64,000 nucleotides of DNA, from positions 129,634,809 to 129,698,808 of the forward strand of contig OZ023269.1 of assembly GCA_964006375.1 (NCBI GenBank), written 5' to 3'. The notes below the pieces were generated by a model. The model was given only the letters and a program-made list of their open reading frames with translations, made no database searches and was not told the DNA's origin. Positions 11,701 through 19,255 of this stretch are shown here, one piece after another. Each line of letters starts with the position of its first letter. The first letter of the stretch is position 1. Source of the DNA: Tillus elongatus (taxonomy: Eukaryota; Arthropoda; Insecta; Coleoptera; Cleridae). The position numbers and the translations under genes are program-made.

Positions 11701-14700
11701 CTAATCTATTTATTCCGTATTACACATGGCTTGTCTCCTGAACGTGGCTTGGCTTTTGGTCACCACGGACACAACCCAGCGAATATGTGGGCATAACATT
11801 AAGCTGAGGAAGGAACAGCTACGTACACATTTTCGACTCTCCGTCCTTTCTAATCGACGCTTCAATGAATAGAACAGTCTACCTAGTGAGATGGCGGCGG
11901 CGGGGAGCATTGCTGCCTTTAAACCTCAACTCGAGCAATAACAAAATGAATTTAGTGTTACACTGCTACTTTATTATATTGCAGTATAGACATTGTCTTT
12001 GTAGTTTATTGTTATAATAATAATAAAAGAAAAATTTACGATTTTTCCAACAAATATAACCTTATTAATGAATCACAATACGGACTCAGGTAGGGAGTAT
12101 TGGCGGATACAGCTGAAACTAAGTACATACAGTACATTAATGATGTGGTGGACAGCGTGGAACGGTCATGTTTTATTCATTACCGTAACTCTCTTGCTGA
12201 CAGAGCGAGAACCTCAAGGGAAGCTTAAATAAGAAAATGTGGCTTCATTATTAAACAGCAATTAAAATTCTGCTTTGAAAAGATTTGTTGAAAATTTGCC
12301 TTCCCTTCATTTACATCAAGTATTAAATATTCACAGATGGAATATTTGCCTAAGAGAAAAGATCGTTATTTTACGGCAGTTTCCTACTGAAATATTCAGC
12401 CTGTTAAGGAATGAGAACAATAGAGTATTTCTTAAAAATCTAAAAATATCGATTTATATATTGAAAACGCAGTTCTCTGGTAAATGTACAAATCAAGCAT
12501 GGGAATTTCCAGAAGGCTTTAAAGCAAATGTGGATAAACGTAGATGTAAACTTTCAGACTGGTGTAAATAGAGTCGATTTTCGAACATTCTAGGGGAAAT
12601 GCTGTTTTGTTGATACGACGTGCACCGACCTCCCTACTATCACACGTGGCTGTGACCGTTGTAACTTCCAACCAATCAGATTGAACAGGTCCGCGCACGA
12701 ACAGTGCGTAACCTGGTAGGTTTCAGCTACCGTTTATCCAAGAGTACCTAGGTGGCCTCCTCGAAGGGCATAGTGCTTTGTTAGAAGCCTGATTAGTGAA
12801 CCCCACTTACCGAAATCAACCTAGTGGTAAGTTATTTGAGTTTCATTGATGTATAGAGCGAATATTTCTAAGATTTTGTCTTGTTTGCTATTGCAGGGGT
12901 CGTGTTGACTCCCCTCGTGTTGGCTCCCGTCGTGCTGGCTCCCGTCGTGCGGGCTCCCGTCGTGTTGGCCCTCATCGGTTTGCTCCCATTATTTTGTCCT
13001 CCTTTAAGTTATCTGCTTTGATCTCGTATTGTCTTGTCTGGGCACTCTTCTGTTACTCTGTCACCGTCTACGCCGTCTACTACCTACTGGCGTCGCTTTT
13101 TAGTCTGTCTCCTCAGACTTCACGAGAGTCAACCTCGGCACTCACTTACCGGCCTGGAATTTACACCTGGGCTACTTAGGGCCTTAAGAGCTGCCTGGCT
13201 GTCTGTGCCTATGAGGATCCGCTTGTTGGTGTAGCCCCTCCTCTTGTTCTCCCGCACACAGTGCAGGATATGTTCTGGATTGGTCTAGTATTATATTCTG
13301 CAATATTCCGCATTAAATCGACATACTTTTATACCAGTTAATGTCTAGTATGTTTACCTAATGTGTACTTTTGAGCCTAATAAAATCTTTGTTGCAGTTC
13401 TGGGAGCATCTTGTGAAAAAGCAGAAGACTGTAGCGCTGTAAAAAATGCAGAATGTAAAATTAATCGATGTCAGTGTCAAAATGATTTTGTAGCAAGTAA
13501 TTCAAGCAGGATTTTATGCTTAGAAGGTATTTTGACTTGCGATTAATTACAAAGAAAAATCAGGAGAACCTAAAATAACCAGTGAATTATATTTTCAGTT
13601 TCCGGTCTTGGTGGCAGTTGTCAAGAAGATATTCAATGTAGAACAAAAAATCAAAAAACTACGTGTCTAAACAACGTTTGTGATTGTCAACCAATGTACA
13701 AGAACATTAATAATACATGCCAGACAGCAAAATGTACGTATTAAAACTTATCAAAATTTATAATCGAATGTTGTTAAGATTATCATCGACAAAAGCCATT
13801 TGCTGCGTAGTCTTATCTAGATTAAAACAAAGTATATTTATGACTGTCGTAAAATTACTAAAAACACAAAACATCACCTAATATTTCACAAAGAATTGCG
13901 AAAAAAGAACGTTCCCGATACAGGGTGTTTCTTAATAAGTATCTTGTATTTACAGCGTGATTTTCAAAGTTATTCTACGATCAAAAGTTCTAATAAATTT
14001 GTAGTTAAAAACGTTTCGTTTTTTTTTTTTTTTTTTTTTTTAATGTCAACAACACACCACGAGGGCTTACAGCCTAAATACTATCGTACCGTGGGTGTTG
14101 ACAAGGAGGAAAGAGGCAGCTTGTTAATTCTGGACTTAAAGGTTTGGAGGTTCGGAGGAGAAGGAAAAACATGTGCCGGCAAGGAATTCCACAACTTGGA
14201 AGTCCTCGGGACAAAAGAGCGGGCATAACAAGATGTTCTATGTCTGGTGACCTGGACGTTAAAAGGGTGCATTCGCTCTGTTCCCCTGGTAGATCTGCTG
14301 GGGGCAGCAGGTGGGGGAATTATGGAGGAAAGCTCCTCTGAGCAGTGCCCGTGCAGATATCTATAAAAGAGAGAGAGGTCACCAACGGCACGTCGGTGGG
14401 CAAGGGATGGAAGCCTTTGGGTGAGGGTAGGGTCACCGATGAGACGTATAGCTCTCTTTTGAATGGAGTCCAGGATAGCGAGTGTAGAAGCGGCAGCTGC
14501 ACCCCAGATGTGGGAGCAGTATTCGAGGTTTGGCCTTATTTGTGAAGTGTATAAGGTATAGAGATTAGTTGGTGAAAAGAATTTGCGAGCCCGGAAGAGG
14601 AAACCCAATTTCTTAGCAGCCGCTTCTGCAATTGATGTAACATGTTGGTGCCAATTAAGATTTCGATCCACAGTAATGCCAACAAGAGAAAAGGACTCAT

Positions 14701-17700
14701 TACTTTGAATAACTTGGTTGTTCATTGTGATGGGTCTAGGGCTGCTGTATCTCTTGTGAGAAAGAAAGCAAGACTTAGTTTTGGTGGGGTTGAATTGTAC
14801 AAGATTTCTACTTCCCCAGTCTAATATTTTTTGGAGGTCTACGGAGACAGAACCCTCCATGAGTCTGCGATCCTCATCTAATTGGGCTAAAGAGACAGGC
14901 TTAGAATATTGTATGTTTGAGTGGAGGGTGCTGTCGTCCGCGTAACTGTGAACTGGGTTGGATGTGCTAGAGAGGAGGTCATTGATGTGGAGAAGAAACA
15001 AAGTAGGGGCTAAAGCTGAACCTTGAGGAACTCCTGCATTAATTGGATACAGTTTAGAGGAATGGCCATCCACAACAACAGATATGCTCCTGTTGGAGAG
15101 GAAATTTGCTGTCCAGGTACAGAGTTTTGGTGGTAGGCCATAGGCCGGAAGTTTATTAAGCAGCGCTGCGTGCCAGACCTGGTCGAATGCTTTGGATATG
15201 TCTAGAGCAACAATCTGGGATTCACCGTGTTGTTCCATAGACTTGTTCCAAGAATGGGTGACAAAGGAAAGGAGGTCGGCAGTCGATCTGCGCTGACGGA
15301 ATCCGTACTGCCTGTCGTGGATTAGACTGTGTTTTTCAAGGAATTTTAGTATTTCGGTGTTTATATACTTTTCCATCACTTTAGAGATGACTGAAAGAAG
15401 AGAAATAGGCCTGTAGTTGCTAGGAAGCGCTTTGGATCCTTTCTTGGGGATGGGTTGTACTCGAGCAGTTTTCCAGTTACTAGGAAATATGCCTTTATTG
15501 TAAGATATCTGAAACAGACGAGTCAGGACAGGAGCAAGTTCTGGTGCGCATTTTTTGAGAACAATTGCTGGGATCTCGTCAAGGCCAGAGGCTTTCCTGG
15601 TATTAAGAGAAGAGAGCATCTTTCGTACCTTTTTAGTTTGGAAAATGATATCAGTCATTTTATGCGCGACATTGGGGACTGTTGGTGGTTGAACATTTGG
15701 AGGTGGGTTGAGAGTAGAATTTCCGGCGAACAACGAAGCAAAAAGTTCAGCCTTGCCCAGGGCGGTAGAAACAATTTCATCACCTGAGACAAGAGGTGGG
15801 AACGTGCTCTTGCAGAAATTATTCCCAATAGACTTAGCAAGAGTCCAGAAGGGTTTGCCGCCGTTGGAGCTTGAGAGGACTTTGTTTTTGATGTGGTTAT
15901 TAAACGAGTTTTTTGCCTCAGAAAGAATGCGGACATAGCGGTTTCTTGCGTCGTTGAATGCTTGACGATTTTCTTGACTGGGATTGTGTAGAAGCGTTTT
16001 GTGAGCTTTGACCTTTTCAAGTCTGGCCTTGTCACAGGATTTAGAGAACCAGGGCTTTTGAGTGGCTGAAGAGGTTTTCTGTGTACGTGGAATAAATAAT
16101 TCCATGCCAGCTTGGATAATTTCGGTGACGTTTTGTGAGATATCAGAGGGGTCAGGATGAGAGAAGCAGACAGACGCCCATGGAAATGAGGAAAAGTAAT
16201 CCCGCATTTCGTCCCAGTTTGCGGAGTTGTAGTGCCAAACGATACGTGGGTGTGATGACTGTGTGACCTCGGGTTGCATTGCACAGAAAGCAGTGACCAT
16301 GCCGTGGTCTGAGCGACCAAGGGGGGCGGTGACTGATATCTTATAGCATTCAGGATTTGTAGTAAGAAGGAGATCCAAGGGATTTGAGCTGTGTGTTGGG
16401 ATACGAGGAAAGTAAGTAGGTTGCTGTACCATATTGGCCAAAGAATTGCTGACTGCAAAGGCCTCCGCTGCTCTCCCTTGTGGATCGGTTTTTGAAGATC
16501 CTAGCCATTCCTTATTATGGACATTGAAGTCGCCAAGAATAGTGACCTCGGAGGAAGGATATTCAGAAATCAGATAGTCGGTTTTTTCAGAAAGGTAGTC
16601 AAAGAGCTGGACAAAGTTGTTGTCAGAAGGTGACCGGTAAATGCAACAGATAAATTTAGTTGCAGCCCTGAGAGAGAGTTTTATCCATAGTATGTCTTTT
16701 CTTCCAGCTTCTAAATTGGGAAGTCTGGTGCAGGGTAGATTGCTACGGACGTATGCGCACACGCCTCCATGCAATCTAAAGGCAGTAAGGAGCTCATACC
16801 CCGGGAAATTAAGGTGATTAGTGGCTGTTTTGGCACTGATTTGGGTTTCGGTGAGGAAGAGGAGTTGGGGCCTGTTAGCCTGGAGGAAATGGTGGACGGA
16901 GTTCAGGTTAGAATTTAGGCCACATATATTCGAAAAGGATATGTTAAATCTTGATGTTGGCACCCCCTGTACACCCCTCTCCCGGAGATCCGAATGGAGG
17001 GGTATTTTGCCTCCGGAATATTTTATACAAGGAGGAGCCATCATCATTTTTGCTTATAAGGGAAACCGACTCATACACCAGAACCGGAAACGTCCGTTGG
17101 GACTTCACCGGCCCCTTGATGTATGGGGTGGTACCTCCTCGGGCGTGAAAAAATCCTTTACTATTACATAAAGGAAGATTCCACTACCACCTGCTATGGA
17201 TTGGATTGGATCAATGTCTACCCCTTTAAAAATAAGATTAATAAAGGGACTATCAATTGTCCAATAGTTATGATTTTCGACATAGTAGGAGGATACAAAA
17301 CATTTTCATTTTGCATCCATGCCTATTGTCGTCAAAGATACAGGTTAAAAACTGTTTTTTTTTCGTAAATTCGGTATTTTTAAAACCATTTTTTGAAATT
17401 TGGTGGATAATGTGCTACGAAACTAAGTGATTTGTAAGACACGTTTTTCACACGTGTCTTACACCAAGTAGTATGTTGTCACGGCAGCTCTAGATAACAC
17501 AATTTGGTTTTCGTGGGCAGCTGTCAACTCAGGATGCCGTGCTTAGAACTTACCTGACAGTCTTGTGTTACATAAATAGTGGGTCCAAGTCCGCCGGGCT
17601 GTTCTTCGACATTTCGAAAGCGTTTGATGCGGTCAACCATTCATTCCCTTTTATTGCAAAAATTGGAACATTGTGGCATAAGAGGAAATGCATATTTATG

Positions 17701-19255
17701 GCTAAAAAGCTAGCTGTCTGGGAGAAGTCAGGCTGTCAGGATACGACAGGCAGGTAAGAACTATTGTCTGGATTTTCAGCCGTGTCGAGCGGCGTGCCGC
17801 AGGGCAGCATATTGGGCCCTGTCTTGTTTACAAATTTCCTTAACGATATTGTTTATGATCTCCAGCAATACCACTTAATTTTGTACGCCGATAACACCAC
17901 TGCTGCAATCTCAGTTTTAAAGAGCTTGGTGCTGCAGCTAATGTGTGTGTGTCTCAGGTGTCAGCCTGGTGTTCGCAAAAATGGTCTGGTTCTTAACACG
18001 CGGAAGACTGAAATGCTTCTTTTCTCTCCGGTGCATCCGAATCTGAGCATACATGTGAGATCTGATAACGGTTCAATAAGACAGGGAACGTCTGTAAAGT
18101 TTTTGGGGATCCATATGGATTCTAACTTATCATGAGACGTCCATGTTGACCATGTGGTGGCCTCTCTTGCATCTAGGAATTACGCGTCGCTGCAGCTGAG
18201 GGATTCCTTGAGTACTCAGGCGTTGTTGACATGCTACTATGGTAGTGTCAACTGTCTCCTGGCATATGGTGTGCTGTGTACATCTGTGGAGGGTTCTGTT
18301 GATGCAGAAGAGAATTGTCCGCACCATGTTTGGCCTGCCGTCTTCCGAATTTTGTAGACTATTATTTATACGGTATGGCATTTTAACAGTGACGTGCCTA
18401 TATATGCTTAAGGCGCTTTGTTATGTCAGAACAAATATTCCAATTTTTAGTACCTGCGGTAATATTACAGCGTATGAAACAAGACAGGCTAAAGATTTGT
18501 ATGTTCCCCCTTAAAGGATCGAACAGAATAATCGGACACCTCACAACACTGCAATACGCTTATATAATCATTTACCTGACAGCGTCAAAAATTTGAGCAG
18601 CCTCAGGCAATTTAAGTGTGCTTTAAAATCATTTTTTAGAGAGCATTCTTTTTATTCTGTGGACGAATATTTTAATTTAAAATTTTCTTCAAACTTACAC
18701 CTTCCATTACCTATTTAAACCATGTTAGATAAGATGAGACATCCCGTGAATGTCCTGTCCTACCTGGAAATAGAGATATAGTTGTTTTTATTTTGTGTAA
18801 AAAAGTATTGTTTCTAAAAATTTAATTAAAACTAAAAGAAAACTAACTCATGATTTTGCCACTGTTTATTTAGGATTTTACACACAAAAAAACTGTCAGT
18901 CTTGCTTTATAACTGCAACCTAGATATAATTTGTAGTAAGACAAGTAAAGGAACATCGCAAAATCAAGGGGATACGTCATTAGAACTGTCTTTAATGTGA
19001 CAGAATGATTGCTATTAGCCCATAACTTTATTGAACCATTTTTTTTCAGCATACCAAGAATATTGTACCAATTCATATCAATGTCAGTTGGAGACTGCAG
19101 ATTCTATTTGCCGAAACAGCAAATGCCAGTGCCCAATGGATATGAAGTTCGCTGAAAAAAAGTGTATATCCACAGCTTCCAAAGTTATCCAAAACACTTT
19201 AATGATGCTACTTATGCTAACAGTAGGGTTAAGAATACACATTTTGGTATTTTAA
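78..19255 (+). CDS. Multi-EB-module cysteine-rich extracellular protein (gene span, 5' partial)
   Basis: I assembled this gene from seven exons: 78-203, 5288-5419, 8797-8943, 9001-9120, 13398-13526, 13599-13733 and 19050-19255. Each has AG/GT splice signals, each starts with two bases completing a split codon and all but the last end with one base, so all junctions are phase 1. The joined frame is open for 330 residues and ends at TAA 19253-19255. Every exon carries exactly six cysteines in the pattern C-x(4-5)-C-x(6-8)-C-x(4-5)-C-x-C-x(10-13)-C, typical of EB modules. Insect proteins of this kind are often labelled prion-like-(Q/N-rich) domain-bearing protein 25-like; that label says little about function. 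The signal peptide and first modules lie upstream of the window. The C-terminus is hydrophobic (see last exon), so a membrane-anchored or GPI-linked cell-surface protein is inferred. Function is unknown. The domain call is firm; the ligand or role is not. Confidence 0.85.
336..384 (-). ncRNA. Hammerhead ribozyme-like motif, type I, short stem III
   Basis: Read on the minus strand: stem I AAGCCC (384-379), core CUGAAGA (378-372), an unpaired U, stem II GGCUUA/UAAGCC, GAAA, a minimal stem III formed within ACGCGU, the triplet GUA before the presumed cleavage site, and GGGCUU (341-336), which closes stem I perfectly. Position 7 of the hammerhead core tolerates any base, so CUGAAGA is acceptable. 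The single bulged U after the core is the one departure from the standard layout. Cleavage activity is inferred only. Confidence 0.65.
823..2330 (+). pseudogene. 5'-truncated non-LTR retrotransposon (LINE) reverse transcriptase, 3' part with tail
   Basis: An open frame (791-2062, about 423 codons) carries the C-terminal two thirds of a LINE reverse transcriptase: AKHGFMRGRSTVTNL, the FSKAFDRLNHELL block with the first catalytic Asp, SGVPQGSILGPLLF, and the YADD catalytic box encoded near 1262-1273, followed by the thumb region. The endonuclease and first RT blocks (NYRPISL) are missing. The frame is followed by about 250 nt of 3' UTR and an A-rich tail with AAATAAACAAATAAATAAG near 2300-2320. 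The first 10 or so codons are likely flanking sequence. It is intact as a frame but cannot be functional. Clade: Jockey/CR1-like, not resolved. Confidence 0.85.
2511..2559 (+). ncRNA. Hammerhead ribozyme-like motif, partly decayed (right arm)
   Basis: This is the plus-strand counterpart of the motif at 336-384. Stem I AAGCCC at 2511-2516, core CUGAAGA from 2517, GAAA at 2544-2547, GUA at 2551-2553 and AGGCUU at 2554-2559 are present. Stem II (GACUUA against UGAGAC) has one mismatch and stem I one C-A mismatch, so this copy is probably less active or inactive. Confidence 0.5.
2623..3162 (+). other. Unassigned intronic stretch
   Basis: Between two LINE insertions in the EB-module gene intron. 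AT-rich, no coding frame with supporting signals, and no recognisable repeat. Confidence 0.5.
3163..5012 (+). mobile_element. LINE-A copy 1, 5'-truncated, frameshifted near 3' end
   Basis: From about 3163 the frame (within 3074-4708) matches the intact LINE-A copy at 14081-17047 nearly residue for residue: KPFWTLAKSIGNN, KASGLDEIPAIVLKK, the NYRPISLLS block, ALDISKAFDQVWH, NAGVPQGSALAPTLF and SYADD. The last part is shifted into another frame (4756-4947 still reads RTSCYARSFVPRTSKLWNS) and the element ends in an A-rich tail just after GCCCTCGTGGTGTC, near 4985-5012. The endonuclease domain is absent, so this is a dead-on-arrival copy. Residues encoded before about 3163 come from flanking DNA. 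Confidence 0.9.
5288..5419 (+). CDS. EB-module exon 2
   Basis: TTTTCAG precedes 5288 and GTAAGT starts at 5420. It encodes LGVKTCVSDQECYPLQAEC through DNRKCIK, with six cysteines, 132 nt, phase 1-1. A (TA)n-containing repeat lies shortly downstream in the intron. Confidence 0.87.
5646..5725. repeat. (TA)n microsatellite, about 80 bp
   Basis: Uninterrupted TA dinucleotide run in the core of the microsatellite-associated repeat. It generates spurious Tyr/Ile open frames on both strands. Confidence 0.98.
5806..5985 (-). mobile_element. Fragment of R1/LOA-like LINE 3' end
   Basis: This segment read in reverse (GGAGACAGAGC ... GGCAAAGACG ... GAGCTC) matches the 3' end of the RNase-H LINE at about 56590-56745: the same GTGGAGTAGAAAAGACAAAGG and TTGTGCATACC-complement stretches occur in both. 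It lies inside the microsatellite-type repeat, so it is either a nested insertion or captured sequence. Confidence 0.6.
7793..8003 (+). mobile_element. tRNA-derived SINE with 12-bp target duplication
   Basis: The head GGCGCCTCCGTGGCCGTGCG holds a pol III box A (TGGCCGTGCGG) and, 45 nt on, a box B (GGTTCGAGACTC). A tRNA-unrelated body and a TTACCTTTACCTTTTTTT tail follow. TATTCCTTGCGT at 7781-7792 and TATCCCTTGCGT at 8004-8015 flank the element with one mismatch, a convincing target-site duplication. It is in the intron between EB exons 2 and 3. Confidence 0.8.
8450..8584 (+). repeat. Probable LINE 3' tail remnant
   Basis: A short segment ending in GATGAACAAATAAATAAATA (up to about 8584) resembles the A-rich tandem tails of CR1/Jockey-type LINEs, like that at 2300-2320. 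No coding part is left. The preceding 8016-8449 holds nothing I recognise. Confidence 0.4.
8797..8943 (+). CDS. EB-module exon 3
   Basis: TATTTCTAG precedes 8797 and GTAAAT follows 8943. It encodes ITQTNWNCLSDEWCYALGPN through NYICEKVR, 147 nt, six cysteines, phase 1-1. The intron that follows is only 57 nt, the shortest in the gene. Confidence 0.85.
9001..9120 (+). CDS. EB-module exon 4
   Basis: TTCCTTACAG ends at 9000 and GTAACA begins at 9121. It encodes DVLCKTDAECAYVKPYSNC through HGQCTA, 120 nt, six cysteines, phase 1-1. Confidence 0.87.
9130..9660 (-). mobile_element. 3' fragment of R1/LOA-like LINE
   Basis: The minus-strand frame 9256-9747 contains LTGRCTLRRHLTLIGVERDP, ICQECGEDEETSYHYLCECE and AFGSLRAELFGS, the conserved zinc-binding C-terminus after the RNase H domain of R1/LOA/I-group elements (Cx2C...Hx4C). 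The polymerase part is missing. Residues at the N-terminal end of the frame (above about 9660) are flanking sequence. Confidence 0.7.
9661..10539 (+). other. Unassigned intronic stretch
   Basis: Between two LINE fragments in the EB exon 4-5 intron. I see AT-rich sequence without coding signals. Confidence 0.4.
10540..12030 (+). pseudogene. Degenerate Jockey/CR1-like LINE reverse transcriptase (LINE-B)
   Basis: Pieces of a reverse transcriptase follow each other in changing frames: SSPGLDNILPRLLKF near 10590-10635, LRANLTAVFKKGDKLDPANY plus RPISVRS near 10697-10780, a damaged LDFxxSF block near 10950, SGVPQGSVLGPVLFLVYTAD near 11125-11185 and DYADDIKLFA near 11215-11245. A 3' UTR and ATAATAATAATAAAAG tail end near 12030. 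Several frameshifts and stops make it non-functional. It is related to the minus-strand copy at 56768-58160 (shared HNxYADD surroundings). Confidence 0.8.
12031..13397 (+). other. Unassigned intronic stretch, including a less AT-rich block
   Basis: 12590-13270 is visibly richer in G and C than the rest of the intron and contains a short 15-bp minisatellite. The frames there (for example 13034-13234) have no recognisable homology. It could be an unidentified retroelement remnant. Confidence 0.35.
12899..12975 (+). repeat. 15-bp minisatellite, about 5 units
   Basis: Consecutive variants of GTCGTGTTGGCTCCC (GTCGTGTTGACTCCC, CTCGTGTTGGCTCCC, GTCGTGCTGGCTCCC, GTCGTGCGGGCTCCC, GTCGTGTTGGCCCTC). 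The unit is divisible by three. Confidence 0.9.
13398..13526 (+). CDS. EB-module exon 5
   Basis: TTTGTTGCAG precedes 13398 and GTATTT follows 13526. It encodes LGASCEKAEDCSAVKNAEC through SSRILCLE, 129 nt, six cysteines, phase 1-1. Confidence 0.87.
13599..13733 (+). CDS. EB-module exon 6
   Basis: ATTTTCAG precedes 13599 and GTACGT follows 13733; the intron from exon 5 is 72 nt. It encodes SGLGGSCQEDIQCRTKNQKT through NNTCQTAK, 135 nt, six cysteines, phase 1-1. Confidence 0.87.
14019..17160 (-). mobile_element. LINE-A copy 2, near full length
   Basis: The element runs on the minus strand from a 5' end near 17140-17180 (not exactly placed) through a short leader, a 988-codon ORF and a 3' tail that appears on the plus strand as 22-23 T at 14019-14041. 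It is the only copy of the five with the endonuclease domain and an open frame. No separate ORF1 is visible upstream of the ATG, so either the family has a single ORF or the copy lost its 5' part. It lies in the last intron of the EB-module gene, antisense to it. Confidence 0.85.
14081..17047 (-). CDS. LINE-A ORF: endonuclease-reverse transcriptase, intact 988 aa
   Basis: The start ATG at 17047 is the first of three consecutive ATGs and is preceded in frame by TAA 10 nt upstream, so it fixes the N-terminus. Residues about 35-260 form an APE-type endonuclease: FSNICGLNSN, LTETQ, GDFNVHN at about 172 and SDHGM at about 246. Residues about 470-780 form the reverse transcriptase: KASGLDEIPA, NYRPISLLS, ALDISKAFDQ (first Asp near 620), AGVPQGSALAP and YADD at 702-705 (catalytic Asp pair). 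The C-terminus carries RTSCYARSFVPRTSKLWNS. No RNase H is seen. The protein would nick target DNA and prime cDNA synthesis from it. The absence of any stop across 2.97 kb, when the other four copies are broken or truncated, suggests a young insertion. Clade is Jockey/CR1-like but unresolved. Confidence 0.93.
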   Translation of the reverse strand: MMMAPPCIKYSGGKIPLHSDLRERGVQGVPTSRFNISFSNICGLNSNLNSVHHFLQANRPQLLFLTETQISAKTATNHLNFPGYELLTAFRLHGGVCAYVRSNLPCTRLPNLEAGRKDILWIKLSLRAATKFICCIYRSPSDNNFVQLFDYLSEKTDYLISEYPSSEVTILGDFNVHNKEWLGSSKTDPQGRAAEAFAVSNSLANMVQQPTYFPRIPTHSSNPLDLLLTTNPECYKISVTAPLGRSDHGMVTAFCAMQPEVTQSSHPRIVWHYNSANWDEMRDYFSSFPWASVCFSHPDPSDISQNVTEIIQAGMELFIPRTQKTSSATQKPWFSKSCDKARLEKVKAHKTLLHNPSQENRQAFNDARNRYVRILSEAKNSFNNHIKNKVLSSSNGGKPFWTLAKSIGNNFCKSTFPPLVSGDEIVSTALGKAELFASLFAGNSTLNPPPNVQPPTVPNVAHKMTDIIFQTKKVRKMLSSLNTRKASGLDEIPAIVLKKCAPELAPVLTRLFQISYNKGIFPSNWKTARVQPIPKKGSKALPSNYRPISLLSVISKVMEKYINTEILKFLEKHSLIHDRQYGFRQRRSTADLLSFVTHSWNKSMEQHGESQIVALDISKAFDQVWHAALLNKLPAYGLPPKLCTWTANFLSNRSISVVVDGHSSKLYPINAGVPQGSALAPTLFLLHINDLLSSTSNPVHSYADDSTLHSNIQYSKPVSLAQLDEDRRLMEGSVSVDLQKILDWGSRNLVQFNPTKTKSCFLSHKRYSSPRPITMNNQVIQSNESFSLVGITVDRNLNWHQHVTSIAEAAAKKLGFLFRARKFFSPTNLYTLYTSQIRPNLEYCSHIWGAAAASTLAILDSIQKRAIRLIGDPTLTQRLPSLAHRRAVGDLSLFYRYLHGHCSEELSSIIPPPAAPSRSTRGTERMHPFNVQVTRHRTSCYARSFVPRTSKLWNSLPAHVFPSPPNLQTFKSRINKLPLSSLSTPTVR
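17470..18830 (+). pseudogene. Degenerate LINE reverse transcriptase (LINE-C)
   Basis: QFGFRGQLSTQDAVLRTYL and LFFDISKAFDAVNH near 17500-17640, then after a break SGVPQGSILGPVLF and LILYADN near 17790-17895 (catalytic YADD changed to YADN). Further frames follow to about 18510 and the element ends in AT-rich 3' sequence near 18830. The RT is 5'-truncated and frameshifted. It is a different family from LINE-A. Confidence 0.8.
19050..19255 (+). CDS. EB-module exon 7, last exon with hydrophobic tail
   Basis: TTTTTTTTCAG precedes 19050. It encodes YQEYCTNSYQCQLETADSIC through KKC with six cysteines, then about 31 residues ending in a hydrophobic run (LMMLLMLTVG, then IHILVF) before TAA at 19253-19255. 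A short spacer plus a C-terminal hydrophobic stretch with almost no tail suggests a GPI-anchor signal; a tail-anchored segment is the alternative. No AATAAA lies close by; the first good one is at 20012-20017. Confidence 0.87.
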
